Part shown: in pieces, positions 6,374 to 11,124 of the stretch
Numbering within the stretch: position 1 is the stretch's first letter
Layout of the letters: every line of letters starts with the position of its first letter
Origin: an uncultured Clostridia bacterium
GTDB lineage: Bacteria > Bacillota > Clostridia > Oscillospirales > CAG-272
Reading direction: 5' to 3'
NCBI GenBank assembly: GCA_904502015.1
Contig: CAJGEA010000047.1
Span: 1 to 11,124 of the forward strand
Length of the DNA: 11,124 nucleotides
Position numbers and translations under genes: made by a program
Notes under the pieces: model-generated
Databases searched by the model: none
Seen by the model: only the letters and a program-made list of their open reading frames with translations
What the model was told of the DNA's origin: nothing

Positions 6374-8035
6374 TTACCGAATCGCCTCGGCGATCATTTG
6401 GTTGATCTTCTCGCGCATCCGCAGGATGGTGTCGGCATCGGTGGCACACCGATCAAAGCGGATCTCACCCACGATCTCCTCCAGCGCGGCAACCACGGCA
6501 TCCTTGCCGTAGAACTGCTCGGCGAGCTTCATGGCGCGCACGTCCTGCAGGGCTTCGTAGAAGGCGAGAATGCGGATGGACTCCAGCGCCTCACCGTCAG
6601 GGCCGGGGTAGACCGAGTAGGTGTCGCCGCCGGGCACCCAGTATTCGCCGCAGGCGTCGAGATAGGGGTTGATGGGGTCGATTGAGCCGCAGGTGTTGTA
6701 GAAATTGTAGCCCCACTGCAGGAATCCCGCGATGTCGTACTTGTAGAACTGGTAGCCGATGGAGCGGGTGCGCCACAGCGGCATGGCCATCATGCGGTTG
6801 GAAACGCCCTTGAGCTGGCCGCAGCAGTAGTACGTCCAGAGCCCCTCCACACCTGCTTCAATGAAGGGCTCAATGTGGTCGTTGGAGGGAATGGGCATAG
6901 GCACGATGCCCTGACGGAAGAACTCGAAATTGGAGAGCGCGTCCATCACGGGGTAGCCCTCAAGGAGATCGGCAACCACCGCCTTGGCGGCCTTGTAGGA
7001 TTCGAGCTGGCTCTCCTGGGGCTCGTCCGAGATGTGGAAGTAGCAGCGCTGATCATCGCCGCGCGCCTTCATGTGGGCAAGGAAGGCGGAAAGGAAGGCG
7101 CGCAGGAAGGTGCGGTAAGCATCCCCCGTCGCCTCGGTTTCCCAGCCGAACAGCTTTTTGTATACGCCGCCCTCGTAGCCCATGACCTTGGGCGCGTGCT
7201 CGGCGCCCCACTGGGTGAACAGGTGGGCGATCTCCAGATACTCGATGCCCACGCGGTCGCACATCTCGATCCAGCGGTCGAGGCGGTCAAAGCCAAAGGT
7301 ATAGGTGGAAGTGTCGCCGTCCTTGTAGACGTCCACGAGCTGAACCGTGGTGCGCTCACCGCCCGGAGCGGTGTCCAGTGCGGGGGTGAAAACAGGGGTC
7401 AGGAGGAGATTGATGCCGTTCTTGCGCGCGGTGGCGGCGAAATTCTCCACGATGCGCCAATGCTCCTCGCTCCAAGCGGGGATGCGGTAGTAGTTGGCTA
7501 GGCAATCGCAATGGAACCATTGGGTGAGCCGCATGGTCTGCGCGGGTAGGGTAGCGCCGATCACGGTGACGTCCACGCGCTCCTCACGGACGACGTTGCC
7601 GTTGCCTTCGCAGAGTGTGACGGTGGTGGGGTAGGTGCCGGGGGCGACCTGACCGTTCAGGTCAAACTCGATCCACACGCTGTGCAGAGCCTCGCGCATG
7701 ATCGAGATCGCGCCGCCGTAGTGGATGGGCTGGAGGAGATCGGGGTAAAGCCCCGGCTCGGTACGCAAATAGTTACCGTCATCGCAGTCGGGAGCGGTGG
7801 GGATGCTGACGGGGACACTCTCTACAGTGCGTAGGGTGGCGTAGGGAGCCAGCGCGCCGTCCACGCGGACGAGGTACATCAGGCGAACGGGCACCTCGCG
7901 CTCACCGCGGTGGATGAACTGTACCGAGAAGCGCTCGTTTTGCAGAACGGACAGAGCCGACAGAGGGCGGAAATCCTCCACCCGCTGGTCGATGAAGCAT
8001 TTTTCAAGTGAGGAGATAAGCGCGGTTTTGAACAT
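6374..8035 (-). CDS. GH123-like (DUF4091) glycoside hydrolase-family protein
   Basis: The protein has 553 residues. Residues 1 to about 165 form a beta-rich N-terminal domain (GxYPTTVTL-type strands). From about 170 to the end is a barrel-like domain with DUF4091/GH123 features. HISDEP (334-339) carries the neighbouring Asp-Glu pair (D337, E338) used in GH123 for substrate-assisted removal of beta-N-acetylgalactosamine. WTYYCC, QWGYNFYNT (440-448), GGDTYSVYPGPDG and ALQDVRAMKL are typical of the family's C-terminal half. The start at 8035 is chosen because GGAGGT (8052-8047) lies 11 nt upstream. The frame continues open to 8233 but without a binding site and through the promoter. No signal peptide is seen, so it should act inside the cell. 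Many DUF4091 proteins are uncharacterised, so the family is firmer than the substrate. Confidence 0.85.
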   Translation of the reverse strand: MFKTALISSLEKCFIDQRVEDFRPLSALSVLQNERFSVQFIHRGEREVPVRLMYLVRVDGALAPYATLRTVESVPVSIPTAPDCDDGNYLRTEPGLYPDLLQPIHYGGAISIMREALHSVWIEFDLNGQVAPGTYPTTVTLCEGNGNVVREERVDVTVIGATLPAQTMRLTQWFHCDCLANYYRIPAWSEEHWRIVENFAATARKNGINLLLTPVFTPALDTAPGGERTTVQLVDVYKDGDTSTYTFGFDRLDRWIEMCDRVGIEYLEIAHLFTQWGAEHAPKVMGYEGGVYKKLFGWETEATGDAYRTFLRAFLSAFLAHMKARGDDQRCYFHISDEPQESQLESYKAAKAVVADLLEGYPVMDALSNFEFFRQGIVPMPIPSNDHIEPFIEAGVEGLWTYYCCGQLKGVSNRMMAMPLWRTRSIGYQFYKYDIAGFLQWGYNFYNTCGSIDPINPYLDACGEYWVPGGDTYSVYPGPDGEALESIRILAFYEALQDVRAMKLAEQFYGKDAVVAALEEIVGEIRFDRCATDADTILRMREKINQMIAEAIR

Positions 8036-8062
8036 GGTGACCTGTGACCTCCGTTTGTATTT

Positions 8063-8084
8063 ATGTGCTATGAGTATAGCACAT
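8063..8084. promoter_or_regulatory. Palindrome over the -10 box (possible operator)
   Basis: Perfect 9-bp arms ATGTGCTAT (8063-8071) and ATAGCACAT (8076-8084) flank the spacer GAGT. The -10 hexamer of the GH123-like gene lies inside it. The size and symmetry suit a dimeric repressor that blocks RNA polymerase. No regulator gene is adjacent. The TetR protein at 222-773 is the only regulator in the window, and the same palindrome was not found near its own gene. Confidence 0.5.
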
Positions 8085-8101
8085 TTTGAGCAGAATTGCA
8101 A
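8073..8101 (-). promoter_or_regulatory. Putative promoter of the GH123-like gene
   Basis: On the minus strand TTGCAA (8101-8096) and TATACT (8078-8073) are 17 bp apart, with TG before the -10 (extended -10). The leader to the ATG at 8035 is about 30 nt. The -35 is weaker than those of the other promoters here, which would fit a gene needing activation or one held by a regulator at the overlapping palindrome. Confidence 0.65.
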
Positions 8102-8218
8102 GAGGTGTTTAACTGTCGCCAAGGGGAGCTTGTGCATCGCAAGGCAGGCGAACGGCAAATGCAAAACGGCATAACGCACGGTGGGGCGGAGGAAACTCGG
8201 CCTTGTAGATCTGAAGGA

Positions 8219-8247
8219 TTGACGTGTGGACAATAATATGCTATAAT
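8219..8247 (+). promoter_or_regulatory. Sigma-A promoter of the unknown 206-residue gene
   Basis: TTGACG (8219-8224) and TATAAT (8242-8247) are 17 bp apart, with an extended -10 TG at 8239-8240. The 12-mer TGCTATAATAAC matches the GH109-like promoter exactly. It is divergent from the GH123-like promoter. The roughly 115 bp between the two promoters hold nothing else I can identify. Confidence 0.85.
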
Positions 8248-8287
8248 AACTTCATCGACAACCAAGTTTTGACAAGGAGATTTGCGC

Positions 8288-8908
8288 ATGATACAAAAAT
8301 ATGTGTTTTTTGATGGCGGTTCGCTGGAATTTGACGATTCGAAAAGCGTCAGGGAGCTGATCGCGTATGCTTTTGACACGTTCGGTTACTATGAGCCTAT
8401 GGGAATGGATGTCGTAACACTCTTTCAAGCGCATCATCCCGATACAAATACGGGTTGGTTTACTACGGATACCACGTTGCGTTGTGCCGATGAAATCCTG
8501 AATCGGGATGAGCTGTGTTTTGCCTATCATCTGCCGAACGTCTTCTATTTTGCCGAGGGCGGCTGGGGACACCATATGCCCAGTCTCGGCAACCGCCCCC
8601 AAATTCCCGACGAGGTTTACTTACATCTTCGTTTTGATGGTCAGGAAAACGCAATCGTCATCAATGGCAGGTATACGTTTGCGGATATCGTTCGTTTTTT
8701 AAAGCGGAACGAATATATTGACGCGGACTGCAACGAAGTGCGAGTTTCAGCCGTAGGAGCCGGTCGATCGTACACGATTCCGTTTTCAGACCCGATCATG
8801 CACCTGTGTCTGAAGGAATTCGTTGAGAGCGTTGAGCGGTACAATGATACGTATCTGAAGCTTGCCGAGGGAGACGTTGTTTATTATTCGATTTTTGAAA
8901 TGGAATAG
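8288..8908 (+). CDS. Hypothetical protein with GGWGHHM motif
   Basis: A 206-residue soluble protein whose family I do not recognise by name. It starts MIQKYVFFDGG and has no signal peptide, membrane helix or P-loop. The most striking block is VFYFAEGGWGHHMPSLGN (about 85-102), rich in Gly, aromatic residues and a His-His pair, the sort of block that tends to be conserved. The middle (about 112-150) reads as beta strands, and the C-terminus as a helix followed by a final strand, VVYYSIFEME. The start at 8288 is 7 nt after AAGGAGA (8274-8280). A TTG 6 bp upstream is too close to that site to be used. It has its own promoter and is followed by a terminator at 9004-9041. Its base composition lies between the GC-rich genes to the left and the AT-rich operon to the right. 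The gene is well supported, but its function is unknown. Confidence 0.85.
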   Translation: MIQKYVFFDGGSLEFDDSKSVRELIAYAFDTFGYYEPMGMDVVTLFQAHHPDTNTGWFTTDTTLRCADEILNRDELCFAYHLPNVFYFAEGGWGHHMPSLGNRPQIPDEVYLHLRFDGQENAIVINGRYTFADIVRFLKRNEYIDADCNEVRVSAVGAGRSYTIPFSDPIMHLCLKEFVESVERYNDTYLKLAEGDVVYYSIFEME

Positions 8909-8927
8909 TTTGTAACCGGTGTCGGTA

Positions 8928-8985
8928 TCAAGTTGCACCGAGAGAGTTGAAAGGGGTAGGTTAGCTTGCAACTTGAACGCAAGCT
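8928..8985. repeat. Overlapping alternative stem-loops
   Basis: Two inverted repeats share bases. TCAAGTTGCA (8928-8937) pairs with TGCAACTTGA (8967-8976), and AGCTTGC (8963-8969) pairs with GCAAGCT (8979-8985). They cannot form together, because 8967-8969 belong to both. They lie in the 3' region of the unknown gene, 19 bp before the terminator at 9004. They could be an RNA 3' structure or a decayed repeat. No protein-coding frame is supported between 8909 and 9131. Confidence 0.5.
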
Positions 8986-9003
8986 TTCGCTCACCACATA
9001 GAG

Positions 9004-9041
9004 CAAAACAGCCATAGGGCAAATGCCCTATGGCTGTTTTG
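9004..9041. terminator. Bidirectional terminator
   Basis: Arms 9004-9020 and 9025-9041 pair perfectly over 17 bp around the loop AAAT and end in AAAA/TTTT. It lies about 95 bp after the unknown gene on the plus strand and about 90 bp after nadR on the minus strand, so it can end both transcripts. Confidence 0.9.
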
Positions 9042-9094
9042 AATACTGATTATAATTTGGATACCATGCGAAACCGTTACAAAAACCGTTACAC

Positions 9095-9111
9095 ACTATG
9101 ACACTTATCTT
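9095..9111 (+). repeat. Direct repeat, left copy (17 bp)
   Basis: ACTATGACACTTATCTT here is identical to 10964-10980 and in the same orientation. Both are preceded at the same distance by GTTAC (9088-9092 and 10957-10961), so the shared segment is about 24 bp with two differences. The pair brackets the pnuC-nadR operon. Just before the left copy, AAACCGTTACA is repeated (9071-9081 and a second near-copy from 9083). These may be insertion-sequence ends or recombination scars. Confidence 0.8.
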
Positions 9112-9131
9112 GTTTTGCAAAGAAAGTAACT

Positions 9132-10166
9132 TCAAAACTGTGTTGTGATTCCAAGCTCTGCAATCAGTTTTTTAGCTGTTTCAAAGCGTTCTAAGTAGTC
9201 TCCGGAGACGCAATGGTATGTAATATTGTTTTGCGCGAGTGCTTGTTTGATTTGCTGACTGTACCTTTCTCTGTCCTCATGAATTTTCTTATTTCTTGTA
9301 CCGTCTTGGATAAATTCCACATCCGGCTCAAGAAACAAAACCAAATCCCACTGTGTCATATCGCTGATTGCAGTAGCCATTTTTTCACATATTTCAATTT
9401 CTTTGGGATTTGTCAAAAGCAACCGAGAGTAAAATAACGTTGTAACTGCATCGGTATCCACAAACAAGACGCGATTGCTTTTTCTGGCAGCATCCATGAT
9501 CTGCAAGCGTTGACGGAGTAGATTCTCATATAAATCCTCCGCCATCATAAAATCCTCACCGCCGGCATAATCCGATGTGATTCGCCCGTATTCCGACACA
9601 TAGTTAGTATTATAGGCAAGTGCTAAATTTTGAACAAGAGTGCTTTTTCCGGTGCTTTCTCCGCCTACGACCAAAACCTTTCGTGCATAATAATCCTTAC
9701 AAACATCCGGTATATAGTCCCAATGCGCGCTCGACCAAGTACGTATTTCCGTGGAACTGATCGGAACCTCTTCTCGATCAAAATAGATGACTTGGCTTTC
9801 CGGACAGTATAGGGATTCAAATCGATTTGTTCCCAAATAGTCGCTTCCGCAAAATACTACATCAATGGGTTTACCAATGGCACTCTTAATGTCCATGGCA
9901 CCCTTTTCCCAATAATAGTCGGTATTATATTCTTCTTTCGATACAGCTTTGTCTTCAATCAAAAGAATTTTGACATTTGGTAGATGTCTCGTACTGTTAA
10001 GAATCCAACGATATCGAAGCTCTTTAGGTGTCGATTCGCGTCCTTCGCACCAACTGATCACAATATACAGTTCTTCGCATACGGAGGCAGCTTTAATAAT
10101 ATCGGATAAATGCCCTAAATGAAGGGGATCAAAGGATCCTCCGTACATACCTGTTTTATATCGCAT
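9132..10166 (-). CDS. nadR: Bifunctional NMN adenylyltransferase / nicotinamide riboside kinase
   Basis: A 344-residue, two-domain cytoplasmic enzyme. The N-terminal nucleotidyltransferase domain shows GGSFDPLHLGHL (9-20) with the HxGH motif and ISSTEIR (136-142), and joins NMN and ATP to NAD. The C-terminal kinase domain shows the P-loop GGESTGKST (168-176), SEYGR (191-195), VDTDAVTT (236-243) and DGTR (288-291), and phosphorylates nicotinamide riboside to NMN. The N-terminal helix-turn-helix of enterobacterial NadR is absent, so it should be an enzyme and not a repressor. The start at 10166 overlaps the end of pnuC by 11 bp, with AAGGAGG (10185-10179) inside pnuC, so translation is likely coupled. 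With PnuC it makes a complete route from external nicotinamide riboside to NAD. Codon use is AT-rich, unlike the genes before 8240. Confidence 0.95.
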   Translation of the reverse strand: MRYKTGMYGGSFDPLHLGHLSDIIKAASVCEELYIVISWCEGRESTPKELRYRWILNSTRHLPNVKILLIEDKAVSKEEYNTDYYWEKGAMDIKSAIGKPIDVVFCGSDYLGTNRFESLYCPESQVIYFDREEVPISSTEIRTWSSAHWDYIPDVCKDYYARKVLVVGGESTGKSTLVQNLALAYNTNYVSEYGRITSDYAGGEDFMMAEDLYENLLRQRLQIMDAARKSNRVLFVDTDAVTTLFYSRLLLTNPKEIEICEKMATAISDMTQWDLVLFLEPDVEFIQDGTRNKKIHEDRERYSQQIKQALAQNNITYHCVSGDYLERFETAKKLIAELGITTQF

Positions 10167-10848
10167 TTTTCTGACGAGCCTCCTTTTCCCATTTGATTAA
10201 CATGATAATAGCATTACCCAAGTATACTCCCCACATCAGAAGTGTGGCAATATTGTTACTTCCGTTGCGGAAATCACTCCACCACATATATATGCTGAAA
10301 ACATCCACCGCAACCCAGATCCACCACTGCTCTGCATACATACGAATAGATATAACCATAGCAACCACAGATGAAACTGTAGTAAAGGCATCAACGAATG
10401 GCATTACGTCCCCAATGTGTTTAAGCAGTAATCCATACAAATATGTTGCTATAGCTATTGTAACAATTAACAATGCAATGCCATACGGACGCATCTTGCG
10501 TTTTTCGACCTCACCGGTTTCTGCATTGATATGCTTGCTCCATACGATGAGACCTATAAATTGCATAGGAATATAATAAAACACATTTAGCATTGTTTCT
10601 CCATATAGTGCTGCTCGGTAGGAAATAATTGCGTATAACACACAATTCACAAATCCGAACAGATAGGCTGACAGTTTTCCTTTTCCGGTGCAGACAACGC
10701 ATGCAACACCTGTTAGGGAAGAAATAATACCCATTAATGAATCTCCCCAATAGATAGACAGCCCAGTAATTGTTGCGCAGGTCAGAATCAACCAAAAGAC
10801 CTCAAAAGGTTTCCAACCGGTTAACTCGTTTTTGATTAATTTTTGCAT
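10156..10848 (-). CDS. pnuC: PnuC-type nicotinamide riboside transporter
   Basis: A 230-residue membrane protein with about seven hydrophobic helices, the normal size for PnuC. Family features include GKLSAYLFGFVNCVLYAIISY (57-77), YGE.MLNVFYYIPMQFIGLIVW (82-103) and the Trp-rich segment EQWWIWVAVDVFSIYMWW (173-190), which lies in the part that binds the riboside. It lets nicotinamide riboside enter by facilitated diffusion, and trapping depends on the kinase NadR encoded next. The ATG at 10848 is preferred, 8 nt after AGGGGG (10862-10857). An in-frame GTG at 10857 sits inside that binding site and is unlikely. It is the first gene of the pnuC-nadR operon. The AT-rich composition matches nadR. 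Confidence 0.93.
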   Translation of the reverse strand: MQKLIKNELTGWKPFEVFWLILTCATITGLSIYWGDSLMGIISSLTGVACVVCTGKGKLSAYLFGFVNCVLYAIISYRAALYGETMLNVFYYIPMQFIGLIVWSKHINAETGEVEKRKMRPYGIALLIVTIAIATYLYGLLLKHIGDVMPFVDAFTTVSSVVAMVISIRMYAEQWWIWVAVDVFSIYMWWSDFRNGSNNIATLLMWGVYLGNAIIMLIKWEKEARQKNAI

Positions 10849-10918
10849 AAAAATCACCCCCTATATGTGATTAAATGATTCCTAAGCATGAATATGCTCT
10901 TTTCATTTCAATGTCATT
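10849..10918 (-). promoter_or_regulatory. pnuC leader with two small stem-loops
   Basis: The predicted leader of about 70 nt has a stem AGCAT/ATGCT (10885-10889 with 10894-10898). A second stem (10852-10857 with 10867-10872) holds most of the ribosome binding site in its 9-nt loop. This could control translation. NAD-sensing leader RNAs are known upstream of pnuC in some Firmicutes (the pnuC motif, or NAD-II riboswitch), but I cannot confirm that the conserved bases are present. Confidence 0.35.
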
Positions 10919-10924
10919 ATAATA

Positions 10925-10953
10925 ATTATATCACAATTTTTGTTGAATTTCAA
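10925..10953 (-). promoter_or_regulatory. Promoter of the pnuC-nadR operon
   Basis: On the minus strand TTGAAA (10953-10948) and TATAAT (10930-10925) are 17 bp apart. Transcription would begin near 10918. A second TATAAT-like run follows just downstream. The -35 lies only about 4 bp from the right direct repeat, so the operon's control region sits directly against the putative insertion-sequence end. Confidence 0.75.
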
Positions 10954-10963
10954 GTTGTTACCG

Positions 10964-10980
10964 ACTATGACACTTATCTT
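10964..10980 (+). repeat. Direct repeat, right copy (17 bp)
   Basis: Identical to 9095-9111 (ACTATGACACTTATCTT), with GTTAC at the same offset upstream. ATGACA inside it (10967-10972) resembles a -35 box, with TACAAT 19 bp further on (10992-10997). The repeat may therefore carry part of a weak promoter pointing at the transposase-like frame. It probably belongs to the left end of the insertion sequence. Confidence 0.7.
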
Positions 10981-11031
10981 TTGTGTAGTGTTACAATAGA
11001 TGTGAGACCGAAAATAAAAAAAGAATAGAAA

Positions 11032-11097
11032 AAGTGATTGAGTTCTGTTAAAATAAAGTCACCACAACCCAAATCAACAGAGAGGACTCAACCACTT
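11032..11097 (+). promoter_or_regulatory. Inverted repeat around the transposase translation start
   Basis: The arm 11032-11049 pairs with 11076-11097 at 17 of 18 positions (one A-C mismatch), with a 4-nt bulge at about 11082-11085. The bulged bases GAGG are the core of the ribosome binding site (GAGAGGA, 11080-11086). A transcript entering from outside would contain both arms and fold over the start region. This resembles the way some insertion sequences, for example IS10, avoid being switched on by read-through. The pairing is visible; the role is an inference. Confidence 0.55.
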
Positions 11098-11098
11098 C

Positions 11099-11124
11099 AT
11101 GAAACATTATACCACAAACAAACG
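11099..11124 (+). CDS. Start of a putative transposase frame (cut by window end)
   Basis: Only the first nine codons are visible: ATG then MKHYTTNKR, preceded by GAGAGGA (11080-11086) with a long 12-nt gap. The short basic start followed by Lys/Arg recalls transposases of the IS30 type, but nine residues cannot prove it. The context supports it: an AT-rich leader, the long inverted repeat at 11032-11097, and a direct repeat shared with 9095-9111. The gene may instead be another small protein. The window edge cuts it; it is not a degenerate gene as far as can be seen. Confidence 0.4.

Noticed and set aside
8036..8233. 66-residue N-terminal extension of the GH123-like protein
   Set aside because: It crosses the promoter and palindrome and lacks a ribosome binding site, while the ATG at 8035 follows GGAGGT.
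9132..10166. NadR acting as a transcriptional repressor
   Set aside because: The protein begins directly with the nucleotidyltransferase motif; no helix-turn-helix domain precedes it.

Overview
The window looks like an accessory stretch of a chromosome from an anaerobic Clostridia-type Bacillota, probably a gut Oscillospiraceae-like lineage. The reasons are strong AGGAGG-type ribosome binding sites, near-perfect sigma-A promoters with extended -10 boxes, a GTG start, and short hairpin repeats of the kind seen between genes in that group. The taxonomic guess is an inference, because no marker gene is present.

Layout from left to right. Positions 1-180 are non-coding hairpin and direct-repeat sequence. 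Positions 222-773 encode a small TetR-type repressor. A consensus promoter then drives a Gfo/Idh/MocA protein of the GH109 type (854-2068), which ends in a terminator. A second consensus promoter drives a three-gene operon (2261-6328): an MBOAT O-acyltransferase followed by two DHHW/AlgJ-like proteins. The first DHHW protein is membrane-anchored and the second is a lipoprotein on a long Thr-Glu repeat stalk. This resembles an export-and-transfer machine that O-acetylates a surface glycan. A shared terminator separates it from a convergent GH123-like (DUF4091) gene (8035-6374). A divergent promoter then serves a 206-residue protein of unknown function (8288-8908).

From about 9040 to the end the base composition becomes clearly AT-richer. 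This part holds a minus-strand pnuC-nadR operon (nicotinamide riboside uptake, phosphorylation and adenylation to NAD). It is bracketed by two copies of a 17-bp direct repeat. The right copy lies just upstream of what looks like the start of an insertion sequence, cut by the window edge. This segment is probably a later arrival than its neighbours.

How the genes may work together: the GH109-like and GH123-like proteins belong to families whose characterised members remove alpha- and beta-linked N-acetylgalactosamine. Neither has a signal peptide here. With the acyltransferase operon between them, the locus may combine intracellular amino-sugar glycan handling with surface glycan decoration. 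The pairing is suggestive and not proven. The most interesting items are the duplicated DHHW acyltransferase pair with its length-variable stalk, the cytoplasmic GH109/GH123 pair, the direct-repeat-flanked NAD salvage cassette, and a palindrome lying on the -10 box of the GH123-like gene.
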